Shown: positions 32,454 to 42,838, counted from the first letter of the stretch. The stretch: DNA of 64,000 nucleotides from Breviolum minutum Mf 1.05b.01 (GCA_000507305.1 DF239234.1:124001-188000), one strand, 5' to 3'. Numbers and translations: made by a program. Notes: generated from the sequence alone by a model not told the origin.

Positions 32454-32576
32454 TACTGTTGATGTTTCAGAAATCCGGCAAACTCACCCGTTGAGGTTGG
32501 TAGTTGACCTCCCATTTTTTACAGGGTTTTTTGACATCCCAAGTGGTTGTTTGGGATTTCTGAACCATCAACAGTA
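32454..32576. repeat. Family G element
   Basis: ACTGTTGATGTTTCAGAAATC and GATTTCTGAACCATCAACAG arms. Confidence 0.78.
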
Positions 32577-32758
32577 TCTTGGATACGTGGAGTGGTTACC
32601 CACCAGGTCTGCAAAGTTGTGATGCCCTACCGTTGGGAGAACCTAGGAAAGTTGAACGTTGCTTTGCCGTGGGTTTGGTATGCAAAACACCTTCAAGTGT
32701 CTTCAGACGAGCAGTGAATGAAATCAAACTGGTTGGTTGATGTCTATAAGGGATCTAG

Positions 32759-32846
32759 GTGGTGCTTTCAAGTTTTTTTTTCCGGAATTTGCCTCTTGAG
32801 GAAGATTCCTGTGTTGGCGATGTTTTTTCATATAGGTTGAAACCTG
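32759..32846 (+). repeat. Family A introner, degenerate
   Basis: AG|GTGGTGCTTTCAAG left; TAGGTTGAAACCTGTG right; core decayed. Confidence 0.5.
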
Positions 32847-33448
32847 TGATTCTGACAAGCCTTTTTTGCAGACTACAATCCATTACTGAAAATTCGGTAT
32901 GAACCAACGAGCATCACCATTGGGCGTGGACGTGTCACGGTGCAACCAAACTCCCACGGATCGGCTTCTTACATCCTACTCGGAGGGTGGGCCTCCCAGT
33001 TAGATCCAATGGTTAGGATCACCCCAATTTATCTTTAGCCATGTGTAGGTGATTTGGAAGGGGAACAACCACAACCCTACTCCTTAGGATGGTTATTAAC
33101 CACAGCTTCAAGTAGTGAGATGATTCTCCAAGTACACAGCTATGAGAGTTAGAGATCCCCTAAATTTCATTCCGGAATAGGGAGGTATTCTCTGAAGATA
33201 ATAAATTGCATGTGCAAATTTTATCAAAATTTTGACCAAAAATTGCAACAACAAAATTGGGGGAAAAAATCAATGAGTCAATGAGTCAACGTAGCATGTT
33301 ATGGCCATTTGGTGTCTTGTAAACACATCGCAACGCCATTTCCTTCGCTTCAATGTTTGTTTCTTTAAAGTGATTTGTTACTTTCTACCCTAGTAAAACA
33401 AAACATGTGGGGAATATCCTTTTTCCTTAAGCAAATCTAATCAACTAC

Positions 33449-33556
33449 TGGTGAATTGGTGGTTTGGGTTTCTGGGGGTATCTCTGAGTAACACTCCCTT
33501 TCATAAGGGAATCTCAGGCATCCAAACCACCAATCCAAAACCACCAATCAACCACT
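33449..33556. repeat. Family M element
   Basis: ATTGGTGGTTTGGGTTTC and AAACCACCAATC arms. Confidence 0.65.
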
Positions 33557-33672
33557 ATAGCTGAAATTATATACATAAGGGAAAGTAACTTAGGGTGGAA
33601 AAAAAAAACAGTGAAACCCATTGAGAAGGCCATTGATAGGGGCCCCATAACTCCATTTTTATAGCTGATCTA
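33553..33672. repeat. Family N element
   Basis: Same order of blocks as 3328-3440, with CATAAGGGAAAGTAACTTAG conserved. Confidence 0.62.
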
Positions 33673-33682
33673 AGTAAAGTGA

Positions 33683-33834
33683 CCGTTCAACCGGGGGGGT
33701 CTTCCCTACGCCGGAAGCCCATCAAGGCGCACACTCGTGGCCATTGGCACCTCCGATGGTTATGTGAAGCTGGTAGACGCGACTTGGTTGGGATATGCTG
33801 CGAGCAACCCCCAACCCTTCCCAGCACTAGTCAT
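33683..33834 (+). CDS. Exon of a WD40-repeat protein
   Basis: The frame contains TLVAIGTSDGYVKLVDATW, a textbook final strand pair of a WD40 blade (hydrophobic-A-G-S/T-x-D-G-x-V-x-L-x-D). WD40 proteins fold as beta-propellers and act as protein-interaction platforms. The frame is open from 33683, just after a TGA and a family N element. It ends near a family E-type element that begins AACCCCCGAAAAC. First clear exon of the WD40 series that runs to at least 40.6 kb. Confidence 0.65.
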
Positions 33835-34448
33835 GTACAACCCCCGAAAACTCACACCGTCCCCTATAAGAAGGGGCCATTTTCAAACGGAAACTTCATC
33901 TGAACCAACCACTATATTTTTTCAAAGGGGATATATATCTTTAGTTTTTTGGGGGGAGGGAAAAAGTCACCACCAGGATTTTTGTTTACATTTTTTGGAT
34001 TCGGAATTCCTTATGAATGCCGCCTTTATTTTTTCACAATTGCTGAAGAGGGGGACAAACCAAGATGGGATTAGGGTTCGGGGAGTCGTCTTGGCCTTAA
34101 GGTTGTTGTTTGTTTGGTTTTTTTTCGGCCCTGAATGTGTACCCTTCGGTATAACTAGCATATAGTTATATAGCTGGAAAGTCCATACATGAATGTATTC
34201 AATGTATTCTGTATTTCCAAATGCCATGGGCAATGTTCCATGGCTACTGTTAGTACCCAGTTTACTGGAGGGGACGCCAAGGATGGCATGTCCATAATGT
34301 CAAGGCCGTAGATTAGAAAGCTGTCTCAACAGATTGAGCGGGTAGTGTTCCGGTAGGCGATTTGCCTGCAAAGAGTAATGACCGGAACAAGTCTGACAAA
34401 TATGTTGTTCTTGGAATTGGATGATCATCATTTGTCGCACACTACTCA

Positions 34449-34511
34449 GCATCAAGTGTACGCATCCACCGCATCCACCACATCCACTACATCATCATCA
34501 TCATCATCATT

Positions 34512-34566
<55 letters not shown>
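34449..34566. repeat. (TCA)n microsatellite
   Basis: CATCCA units grade into a pure TCA array of about 25 units at 34490-34566. Open frames over it translate to homopolymers and are not genes. Confidence 0.95.
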
Positions 34567-34803
34567 GTTTGTACCCATCAAATTCCACCAAAACAAGGTT
34601 CAAAAAAACACCCATGAAACTCCATCCATATCAAATCTGTTCAACTTACATTTGCTCCCACAGCATGCTGTACCATTGGACCATCAACGACACTGAGGGC
34701 GTCACGGGTCGTTTGGAAGCACATTTGTCAGTCGCACGACAACTGCCTAAGGTTGGGTGGATTTTGGGTCAGTTGATGAGATGGATATAATGAGGGTGGT
34801 TGA

Positions 34804-34882
34804 ATGGGAAAAACAAAAAACGCCCTGCGTCGAAATATCTTGGAGGATGATTCTTTAACCACGAGATGTTTGTACCCAATAG
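34804..34882 (+). CDS. Exon directly abutting a family A introner
   Basis: Frame MGKTKNALRRNILEDDSLTT then RCLYPI runs into CCAATAG|GTGGTGG, where the introner starts. Removing 34883-34994 joins it to 34995-35026 in frame (phase 1), giving ETDVKGEAFA and a stop. This is a direct test case for the element acting as a GT-AG intron. Which gene it belongs to is unclear; it lies within the WD40 interval. Confidence 0.5.
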
Positions 34883-34994
34883 GTGGTGGCAACTCAAACC
34901 ATTTTTTTGAATGCTCACCCCGACCCCTGTGGGAAATGATCCCCAATTTGACGAGCATATTTTTCAGGTGGGTGGGGAAAAACCCACCAACTAG
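34883..34994 (+). repeat. Family A introner acting as a complete intron (model copy)
   Basis: 112 bp beginning GTGGTGGCAACTC and ending AAACCCACCAACTAG, with TATTTTTCAG inside. The first two and last two bases are GT and AG exactly at the element edges. Confidence 0.82.
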
Positions 34995-35026
34995 AGACGG
35001 ATGTTAAGGGTGAGGCTTTTGCTTGA
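34995..35026 (+). CDS. Short exon after a family A introner
   Basis: Continues the 34804 frame after element removal (ETDVKGEAFA, stop TGA 35024). AAGG|GTGAGG at 35006-35014 is an alternative donor that would skip the stop. Confidence 0.35.
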
Positions 35027-35141
35027 CTTGTGTTTCAAGGTTAAGGGTTTTCGTGTGGGATTTCGTTCATGAATCAACCTATTCTGGGGGAACATTCGGA
35101 ACATGTAATTGGACACTGTTTCCAATGAAATAAAAATTCGT

Positions 35142-35250
35142 TGTTTAGGGTATATAGGGGATGAAACGCTACCCAGTTATGTGGCGACTATTTCATTTCA
35201 TAAACCATTATACGGATCCCGTCATTAAACAACCACTAGAACGGAAAGGT
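35142..35250. repeat. Family J element
   Basis: GGTATATAGGGGATGAAACG, CTACCCAGTTATGTGGCG and TAAACCATTATACGGATCCC. Confidence 0.7.
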
Positions 35251-35483
35251 GTTTTTATTCGTAGCAAAAAAAGCCGTGAAAAAAAACACCCATGAGTTCC
35301 CAGCCGTGAAATATTCGAAATGATAGGCCCCCCAAAGATCTTGTGAGGTTTCCCCTACTACGTAGAAATCAACCTGGTCCCCTAAAGCCAACCAGTTTTT
35401 TCAATGGATGGAAAGGGTGAAACAAGCACGCTTCCCAAGGTTTGGAATCATCCAATTGAAACAACCATTAAATAATGGGCTAG

Positions 35484-35575
35484 GGGGTGGTTTCAAATAT
35501 TTTTTTAAAACCGCTACTTGGGGAAGATTCCCATTTTGACTAATATTTTTCAACTGGGTTGAAACCAGCAACTAG
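35484..35575 (+). repeat. Family A introner
   Basis: GGGGTGGTTTCAAAT to GTTGAAACCAGCAACTAG. The 80 bases before it repeat 21985-22060 (AAACAAGCACGCTTC, GGAATCATCCAATTGAAAC), so a larger unit was copied. Confidence 0.75.
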
Positions 35576-35668
35576 ATAATGGGTGTCTAAGGTACCAGGA
35601 ACTAATGATGTAAGAATCAAATTTCTGGACTTATCATGAATTTTCTGGGCAGCACATAGATGTGCCCG

Positions 35669-35768
35669 GTGGTGGCAACTCAAAGAGTTTTTGAATGCTC
35701 AGCCCGATTTGTGGGGAAATGATCCAATTCATCTCATATGTTTCAAATGGCTTGAAGCCACTAGCTAG
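35669..35768 (+). repeat. Family A introner
   Basis: GTGGTGGCAACTCAAAG to GCTTGAAGCCACTAGCTAG. Confidence 0.72.
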
Positions 35769-35915
35769 GATGGGTTTTTTTACCGTAGGAAGCATAAATA
35801 TATGGACTTCAGGAGACAAATTTTTTGAGACACTGGAAAAAAACTTTTGAATCGGAAGTCTTTGGCACATGCAAAAAATTATTCCAGAATGTTTGTTTGA
35901 TCCATCGAAGACTAG

Positions 35916-36000
35916 GTGGTGGTTTCAAATATTTTTTTTTCATCCCTACCTGGGGAAATGATCCAATTTGACGAATATTTTTCAAATGGGTTGAAACCTT
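35916..36000 (+). repeat. Family A introner, right end lost
   Basis: AG|GTGGTGGTTTCAAAT; ends at GGGTTGAAACC without CAACTAG. Confidence 0.7.
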
Positions 36001-36299
36001 GAAGAATGTTGACATCCGTTTTCGAGAAGAATCATTCGGATGAAAAGACACCAAATCCATGACATGATGCAGCATGCAGCCCGCAACCTTGGCCGCCCCG
36101 TTTGGAAACGGGAATCCCCCCCAACAAAAATGCCCCAAAACGACTTCAGGTTTTTGGGGAATTTGAATCATTCGCCCAGAAAAATCTAAGGGTTGGTGAA
36201 CCAACACACCTTTGGAACATCCAGGATTTTTGAAGGAATTTCTTTCAGAGTTGGCGATCGGAAGATTACCTGGAGTTTGCTTTGCGTGGGGTTTCATGA

Positions 36300-36400
36300 A
36301 CTATGAAATCCTGATTGGTTCATAGAGATCCCTACGATGGCTTAGTATTATCCCACATAGCTGAACAGTAGATCATCCCCTATATACAGAAAAATAACCA
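36300..36400. repeat. Family J element, reverse orientation
   Basis: GAGATCCCTACGATGG and ATCATCCCCTATATACAG are the reverse complement of the J pattern. Confidence 0.5.
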
Positions 36401-36577
36401 TGAGCAGTGATCAAGACCCGTGTTACATTCCATTTTACTGGTTGGTTGAATAGGGAATATTATAAACCTTGCATAGATGGATAGTATAATCCCTATATAC
36501 AGCAAATAACCAAGGTCAGGTGATTCAAAATGATCTTTTTTGGGATGGTTAAGTGACCTTTTGGAAAGGTTAAGTGA

Positions 36578-36700
36578 CCTCCAACGTTTGGGGATAAATG
36601 CCCGTCACATCGGTCACTTCTTGCGAAGGTGGTGGATTTAGATCTCGCCGAGGCGGAGTTCGAAAAAAATCGGCAGCAGCATAGCACGAAACGTCTTTAA
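36578..36700 (+). CDS. Candidate exon, charged helical segment
   Basis: 40-codon open frame: SHRSLLAKVVDLDLAEAEFE, then KNRQQHSTKRL and TAA. Amphipathic, acidic then basic, compatible with a coiled coil. Lies within the interval of WD40 exons and may belong to the same transcript (inference). Confidence 0.48.
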   Translation, partial: PPTFGDKCPSHRSLLAKVVDLDLAEAEFEKNRQQHSTKRL

Positions 36701-36816
36701 AAATGGGGGGAGGTTGGGTTCTCCCATATCAACTGCTGGGAGAAAATTCTTGTTTTTGTGATTTTTTGCATTTCTTTTTTGTGACAGGTGGGGTTTGTTC
36801 AAAGAATTTTTTTCCG

Positions 36817-36973
36817 GTATGTTTTACAGCGGAAAACTGGAGAGCCAAGTGATTCTGATGACTGGAACTCTGATGGATCCAGATGGAATGATTCGATTCT
36901 CAACCGCGATTTCTGTTGTGTTTCCCTACATCCGAGGTCATCCAGGATTTCTGAGCCAAAATCAATACCCTGA
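36817..36973 (+). CDS. Candidate exon, frame unresolved
   Basis: After TTTTTTGTGACAG| two frames remain open. One reads GEPSDSDDWNSDGSRWNDSI (disordered, acidic). The other reads ILMTGTLMDPDGMIRF (folded-looking). An inverted-repeat element whose arms contain TATATTTGGAACCA and TGGTTCCAAATATA begins near 36970. Confidence 0.4.
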
Positions 36974-37711
36974 TCTTCCAGTTTCCTGTATATTTGGAAC
37001 CAAGCTCCCAGTTGCCGATATATCAGGTAACTAGACCCCTGGTTCCAAATATATAGGGAACTGGAAGATGAGGGAATATATTGGGTGTAACAAGAAAACT
37101 CACAACGGAAGCCGCAAGCCGTTTTTTGTGCGTGCGAAAGAGCTATGACCGGATTTGACTCAAATTCAGCCAAAAATTCATCATGCAAATTTTGGGGATG
37201 ACAAATCTTAGATGTTCCCAAAAAGGGCCGTTGACCTTTTGAGTGTAGTAGGGTTTTAGTTTAGGAACCTACTGCAAGTGAAATTTTTAGCAAAAATCTA
37301 AGTTTTATCAAAGAGGACTTTTGGGGATGTGTTTTTTTCCATCCATCCTGTTGAAATTAAAAACGGATTCTCCATATCAACCGGCTGGCTACCGGGATTT
37401 CTTCCATGAACAGTATCAAATAACTGTTGTATCTGAAAAAGTCGGAGAAAGGTGGTGGTTTCAAATTTCAAAAACCTCTTTGTTGGAACTACCCCCCACC
37501 CAGCAACAGTCACCACACGGATTATTCCATTTTTAGTAGGGAATCCCTACAAACCTTCATTTGTGATCATTTGTGACTGTTACTTGGTGGGGGGTAGACC
37601 GAACCCATTTATTGTGTATTATACACATATGTTTGATATTTCTATATATTCTGTAGGTAAAGTTGTAATAATATCTCATCAAGCTTTTCAGATGTCCTTA
37701 ACCTCCTGACC

Positions 37712-37891
37712 TTGTTTCACTCCACTTGGACCCACTTGCCATCACCCCAAAGCCCCAAAGCCCTCAACCCCTCCCCACTCGGAGCCACCCCGTCAACGGA
37801 GTCCGGCGCAATTCAGGGGAGTGGTTTGCTGCTTGCAGCATCTTCCGACCAAGTCGTTCGACTGTTGGATCTTTCGAGGCAGAGAAAAAAT
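37712..37891 (+). CDS. Exon of a WD40-repeat protein
   Basis: A proline/serine-rich lead (PSPQSPKALNPSPLGATPST) is followed by GSGLLLAASSDQVVRLLDLS, a clear WD40 blade ending in which LLD replaces the usual LWD. The exon runs into an H-type remnant (GGTTGGAGGATCATCCCAG). Good agreement with the blade at 33683-33834 suggests the same gene. Confidence 0.6.
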
Positions 37892-38114
37892 TCTGGTTGG
37901 AGGATCATCCCAGTTACCCTCCCTGAAACTAACATACTGTTGATGTTTCAGAAATCCGGCGTTCACTCACAGTTGAGGTTGGTAGTTTTTTCCCATCAAA
38001 CGGGCGGCTCAACCACCAATTCCTACAAGTAGGGGAAAAAAATCCCTGCGACCCATGTATAAGGCCATTTGTAGGGGTTCCAACTATGGCTTCATTTATA
38101 ACTGGTAGGTGCCC

Positions 38115-38270
38115 ACCTTGTTTGGTTGTCTTAGCAAACTTCCCACTTGGAAGCTTGGACCTTTATGACTCCGGACCTTTAGATGCACCTGGGATCGCAA
38201 AGGTGAATCTCAGGAATTCTGACGAAAGGTGTTCAGCACTATGTGTTACCTGTAAACGACCTCCAAAATG
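38115..38270 (+). CDS. Candidate exon in the WD40 gene
   Basis: Frame reads LGSLDLYDSGPLDAPGIAKV and NLRNSDERCSALCVT, plausible propeller strands with a loop, between a family N element and a family D/E element with CTCACGAATGTCCCC at its left arm. No complete WD motif, so assignment rests on position. Confidence 0.42.
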
Positions 38271-38503
38271 GAGAAAAAAAACACAAAAAGTCAGAAGTTT
38301 CAAGGGGTTAACACCGCCGAATACTCACGAATGTCCCCTAAAAAGTGAGTATTTCAATAGGAGATACATATTCCAACCATTGATTTTTAGGGGACGTGTT
38401 AGTTTTCCTGGGGTTAACAAGTCTTAGACTTGTGATGATGACATGTTCAACTACTTTAATTAATCATCCATTCACATCAAGTCACATGCACCTTGTCGAC
38501 CTG

Positions 38504-38598
38504 GTGGTTTCAAGTAGTTGTTGTTTTCACCCCAAACAAATGATCCAATCTGAAGACTGCGCAGATTTTCCAAATGGGTGAGGAAAAACCACCAACTG
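38504..38598 (+). repeat. Family A introner, variant core
   Basis: GTGGTTTCAAGTAG to AAAAACCACCAACTGG; CTTGGGG block lost. Confidence 0.68.
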
Positions 38599-38619
38599 GC
38601 AAGCTGTTTTTTTCCCACA

Positions 38620-38719
38620 GGATCCATGTATGGTATATTTGCCTACTTTTACCATAAACATCAACCAAATATACCAAATGTAGGGAAATATACCATACAT
38701 TGGACCCATACATGGATCC
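38620..38719. repeat. Family T palindrome
   Basis: GGATCCATGTATGGTATATT and its complement at the right end form a near-perfect 100-bp hairpin; relative at 49732-49907. Confidence 0.8.
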
Positions 38720-38750
38720 TCAGGGTTTACCTTGTGTTTTTTTCTCTGTT

Positions 38751-38849
38751 TCTCTTAGTTCTCTCAGTTCGTCAACCCTTTGGAGGCGACGATTGGTTCA
38801 TAACTTGCGAGGACATCGTGGTTTGGTTTCTGCTTGTGGTTGGCTACAG
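38751..38849 (+). CDS. WD40 exon, first part of a blade
   Basis: Frame reads LVHNLRGHRGLVSACGWLQ, containing the canonical WD40 GH dipeptide and the hydrophobic strand after it. Joining CAG at 38847-38849 to GGC at 39145 continues the blade perfectly. The implied intron is GC-AG (CTACAG|GCGCC ... TTCCAG|GGC), with CAGG present at both edges. It contains the tetranucleotide array at 38936-39020. The likely 5' border is a TTCTCTCAG acceptor around 38767. Confidence 0.75.
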
Positions 38850-38935
38850 GCGCCAAGTTGCTTCTGACATGCTTCTCACCAGGTGGGATTGATTGTACAG
38901 GTAAACTTACACTATATGTGTTACAGACATTCTGT

Positions 38936-39038
38936 TTGTCTATCTATTTTTCTATCTATCTGTCTAGCTAGCTAGCTATCTAGCTATCTGTCTATCTGTC
39001 TATTTGTCTATCGGTCTATCTTTATATATATATATATT
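38936..39038. repeat. (TCTA)n and (TA)n microsatellites
   Basis: Imperfect TCTA/TCTG/TAGC units to about 39020, then eight TA units. Confidence 0.9.
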
Positions 39039-39144
39039 CAAATTATACATGAATCATTTCCAACCTGTTTTTGATGAGTTCTGTTTCGGGCCGCCATTTT
39101 CAGTTCTTGGTTTGGCCGTCATTGTGTTTCTTCACACCTTCCAG

Positions 39145-39176
39145 GGCTCGCGTGCCTTCACTGCTGGTGCAGACAG
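39145..39176 (+). CDS. WD40 micro-exon
   Basis: 32 bases encoding GSRAFTAGADR, the middle of a WD40 blade. Left border TTCCAG|GGC. Right border GACAG|GACTGTGGG, a GA donor. The ten bases CAGGACTGTG recur at 40562-40571 where the next exon starts. Splicing across restores AGADRTVKLWD, the diagnostic motif. The intron 39177-40564 holds elements of families C, R, A (partial) and E. Confidence 0.75.
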
Positions 39177-39236
39177 GACTGTGGGAAGTAGCTACAACTG
39201 TGAGCCCTCAAGAGACCAGGGGTAAAATGAAACTAG

Positions 39237-39332
39237 CCTCCAGGAAATTAACACTTTCCCACCTGGGGAAGTTCGGAAAATCATCGACTCAAAATGCCAT
39301 TTTTTGGGGGATATGTTAGTTTCCTGGAGGGT
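39237..39332 (+). repeat. Family C introner
   Basis: CCTCCAGGAAATTAAC to GTTAGTTTCCTGGAGG; inverted arms. Confidence 0.7.
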
Positions 39333-39884
39333 AACCCCCTCTCAATCTTGGGTAAGATCAAAGAATGCAAAAATGATGTTGCTACTCATGTTTTTGGATG
39401 ATAATGTTAAAAGACAGCCTGAACAGATGCAATCCCAACAAATGAACGATGTAAGTTCACCTCATAAAGCACATCTTTTTGGTTGGGGCGATTTGCTGTG
39501 ACACCTGCAACATCTTTCTTGACTGTTGACTGTTTTATGTTTGTGGGGAAAAATTTGCATCTCACCCATTCAACGCATCATTACAAGAGGCATTTTCTGT
39601 GGGAAAAATTTCCCACAAGGACTGCAGGCAGAACTTTTCTAAAGTTAAAATTCCTGAAATCTAACGGCTGGAGCCTGAAAATGTCCCCTAAAAGGAAGAG
39701 GAAATGAATACATCGACCCAAACCAGCTGGTCACACCTTCAAAATGAAGACTACTCAACCACTGTGTCTTGAGTTCATGCTAATTTTAGCCAGCTTTTAT
39801 ACAAAACCCACGCTGGAAAACCGAAGAACCAGAAAAAGAAAGCAGCCCTGTCCTTTTTACGAAAAAAACTCATGGACTTTTGTT

Positions 39885-39990
39885 GGCTTGTTTTGTACGG
39901 ATTCGATGCACCATGGTATTCATCACCATGAATTTCACCAGCATTTGGGCAGGAAGATGTTTGTCGGATTTTTGGGAGTCCAACCGCCGT
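39885..39990. repeat. Family R element
   Basis: GATTCGATGCACCATGG, ATTCATCACCATGAATTTCA and CATTTGGGCAGGAAGATG. Confidence 0.55.
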
Positions 39991-40298
39991 AGCAGTCGCA
40001 AATCCCAAGCTAGTTTTCATGGGAGTAACGGTTTTTACCTGGAAAACAGCCGTTGCGACGTTAATTTCCATCAACTTGAAACGTCGGGGTGGCGTACTGA
40101 CGTGTTGAGTCGGAATGAAGCAATGGTTTTTTTGGTGGAGCCGGGCGAGGGTTAAGGGATCAATTTTTGAAGTTCACTGGCCTGTTCTGTGAACAAAAAA
40201 TCACCATGAACATGTGTGAAAATTTGGGAGTTTTTCGTCATGAACCAATGGATTTCATGGTGAAACACCAAGGTGTTGTGTTTCACTATATATCTAGG

Positions 40299-40375
40299 GT
40301 GGTTTGAAAATATTTGTGATGTTCATCCTCCCAAAAAATTGGGAAAGATTACAACCCATCTCTTGACTTGCGCCT
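40299..40375 (+). repeat. Family A introner, right end lost
   Basis: GGTGGTTTGAAAATATTTG and TTGGGAAAGATTAC; no right arm. Confidence 0.5.
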
Positions 40376-40377
40376 AC

Positions 40378-40485
40378 ACCCCTGGAGTTAAACATGGAAC
40401 CTGCAAAGAAGTCCCTAGAAAAGGAAGCTCCTCTTGGAAACCATCATTTTCAGGTTCCATGTTAAATTTCGGGGGAGTATGTGTT
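40378..40485. repeat. Family E element
   Basis: CCCCTGGAGTTAAACATGGA and TCCATGTTAAATTTCGGGGG; internal CATCATTTTCAGG. Confidence 0.75.
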
Positions 40486-40564
40486 TTTTCAAATCTTTTC
40501 CACCCACCGAAAGTGGTGAGTATCACAAGCCGCACCCAACGACTCAACGTTGGCTCGCAGCCAG

Positions 40565-40631
40565 GACTGTGAAACTGTGGGACGTGGAGAAGGGTCAAAT
40601 TTTAAGGCTTTACCTCCTGGTGTTGGGAGTG
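40565..40631 (+). CDS. WD40 exon, end of blade
   Basis: After GCAGCCAG| the frame gives TVKLWDVEKGQILRLY, the signature end of a WD40 blade (VKLWD). It completes the blade begun at 38751 and 39145. The 3' border is near a family K element that starts ACAGGGGTCATG at about 40632. A further frame after the K element (ISSKGEWIVIDVG, 40760-40803) may be the next blade strand, with AAGG|GTGAGTGG as a possible donor. Confidence 0.72.
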
Positions 40632-40757
40632 AACAGGGGTCATGAACCCATTTGGGGGGGAGATGAAACTTGATGCAAATGTATGGTAATTATATGGGAT
40701 TGTCCGTACAATACTGCATGAAGTTTGGGTTGGGGTGCTTGATTTCATGACCCCTGG
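40632..40757. repeat. Family K element
   Basis: ACAGGGGTCATGAACCC to TTTCATGACCCCTGG, with ATGGTAATTATATGGGA in the centre. Confidence 0.7.
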
Positions 40758-41403
40758 TGATTAGATGATATCGTCCAAGGGTGAGTGGATTGTTATTGAT
40801 GTTGGAAGCTAAGGTGTAAAGTTACCCTCTGGTAAACTAAAGTAGCTATGAAATATCACCATTTTTCATAGGAGATACATCTTCAATCCGGTTTCATTGT
40901 CCAGCCAGCTATGTTAGTTTACCAGAGTTTACTAGAAGTGGGTTATTACTTGGATCAGTAGATCCCTCCCCAGATTCCGGCTCACCACAAGGATGACAAC
41001 CTAAACCTTCGCTTTGGGGCAGTAGATCCAAGTTATACTTTCCAATTTTTTGGTTGCATCCCCGAATAATTGACGAATGGATACCCAAAATGATGGGTTT
41101 GGAAAAGGGAAAACTACCCAAAAAAAGAAGATATAGCCAGTTTTTAGTATCTATGTGAAATTTCTGGAGTGTACATCCTGGTTTCTGGGAGGTTGCTTTG
41201 ATTTGTATGATCCCACATGAACATGACCCGGTGGAACTTGGTTGGACGTTGTCTTGCTGAGAAGTTTTTCGGGGGGTGATCAACGGTGCCAGCCAAAAAT
41301 GCGGGTAACTTACTCTCCCAGAACGTAACGAATGGATCCTGTACTCAAATGATTTTCAAATGTTCAAAATGTAGCCGGGGTGCATGTTTTCTTCAGTTTC
41401 TAG

Positions 41404-41501
41404 GTGCTGCTTTCAAACATGTTTTTCACCCCTACCTGGGGAAATGATCCAATTTGACGGTCGCATATTTTTCAGATGGGTGGCGAAAAACCACCGACTA
41501 G
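41404..41501 (+). repeat. Family A introner
   Basis: CTAG|GTGCTGCTTTCAAAC to AAAACCACCGACTAG|; TATTTTTCAG inside. Confidence 0.8.
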
Positions 41502-41527
41502 ATGTGTCAAATTTCAATGAAAATTCA

Positions 41528-41648
41528 TACTGTTCATGGTTCAGAAATGCGGCTAACCACGACTGGGATGTATGAAACCTTGGTTTCATAACGGTAGTTT
41601 CACGACCAGCCTCGCCTGGTTCGCCGGATTTCTTCCAGCAACAGTCTC
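41528..41648. repeat. Family G element
   Basis: ACTGTTCATGGTTCAGAAATG left; GATTTCTTCCAGCAACAGT right; two G sub-types combined. Confidence 0.62.
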
Positions 41649-42103
41649 GACCCTGGCAGGTCTATCCCTCTCACTGGTCCAGTGACCACTGCTCGAGCTC
41701 ATTCAAGTGGTGTGGTGGTAACTGGTTATGCCTGGAAGACCCAGAATTTTTAAACAGCTGATTTCAAATCCAGGTGGAAACACCAGTGCAGGTCTAGTAT
41801 CGATACCAATGCCTTAGTGATTTCTTGTATTTTTAGGCGGTGTAATGGCATGTTTTTCTATTGTTTTAAAGGTGTTATTTTCAAGGATGCGTGAAAGCTT
41901 TGACAACTGACTTCCTCCTTTTGCTGTGTATCAACATGATTCTGCAGAAGGGTCCCTTTAAGAGAAACAAATTCCTACAGGTCCACCACCACCACTTCTG
42001 AGGGTTGTTCAACAATTTTGTGCACACCTGTTGTGGCTCTTGTAGGTTCTTTTTGTTGGTGTAATAATGTCAGTCAATGGTTAATGTTTTTTTGTATATC
42101 AGG

Positions 42104-42161
42104 ATGGAGGTGTGTTCCGGAGCATCATGAAGAAAGACCCAGGACACTGAGCCAAAAGATA
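42104..42161 (+). CDS. Short exon candidate
   Basis: TTGTATATCAG| then GWRCVPEHHEERPRTLSQKI, ending where a family G element starts. Basic/polar; unrecognised. Confidence 0.38.
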
Positions 42162-42292
42162 CGGTTGATGGACAAACTCCTGCACCATCTGGAATGGTTA
42201 AAATCCGGTAAATAATGGGATAATATGGATAATCATCCTTGGTGGATTTTTAACCAGTCCAGGTGGTTGGGATTTCTTCCATCAACAGTAGC
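42162..42292. repeat. Family G element
   Basis: GGTTGATGGACAAACTCCTG to TTGGGATTTCTTCCATCAAC. Confidence 0.65.
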
Positions 42293-42477
42293 TCCATGGC
42301 AACCAGTGACAATGACCCTATGTGATAAATTTCAGAGAATCCCCTCTCCCCCTGCCACCCTACCATCCAAGAAGTCCGGCCTTTTTTTCAAGGGACCTTG
42401 ATGGTTCATAATCCTATATTTCTTCGGGGCCAGGGGGGTATTGCAGGGGTACCTTTAAATTGCCATGAAGTTTTCTT

Positions 42478-42658
42478 GGTGGTTTCAAATATGTTTTGAT
42501 GTTCAGCTCTACTTGGGAAGATGATCCAGATAGATGAATCGTTTGCAATAGTTTTTTTGTTTTTTCCGACTTAAAAACGGCTGTACAAAAAACAAAAATG
42601 GGTACTGAAATTCTGGTTCAAGTTTGATCAGAGTAATCAGATGGGCTGAAACCAATAA
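42478..42658 (+). repeat. Family A-like element with enlarged interior
   Basis: GGTGGTTTCAAATATG, CTCTACTTGGGAAGATGATC and GGGCTGAAACCAATAAG bracket an unusual 100-base insert; a GAT array follows at once. Confidence 0.5.
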
Positions 42659-42661
42659 GTT

Positions 42662-42693
42662 GATGATGATGATGATGATGATGGTGATGATGG

Positions 42694-42752
<59 letters not shown>

Positions 42753-42838
42753 CTGATGATGATGAAGATGATGATGATGAAGATGATGATGATGATGATG
42801 ATGATGGTGATGATGACGATGATGATGATGATGATGAT
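42662..42838. repeat. (GAT)n microsatellite
   Basis: About 59 trinucleotides, mostly GAT with GGT, GCT, GAA and GAC interruptions. Frames over it are poly-Met, poly-Asp or poly-His. Confidence 0.97.

Noticed and set aside
34378..34696. Serine-rich and histidine-rich frames
   Set aside because: They read through the TCA array at 34490-34566.
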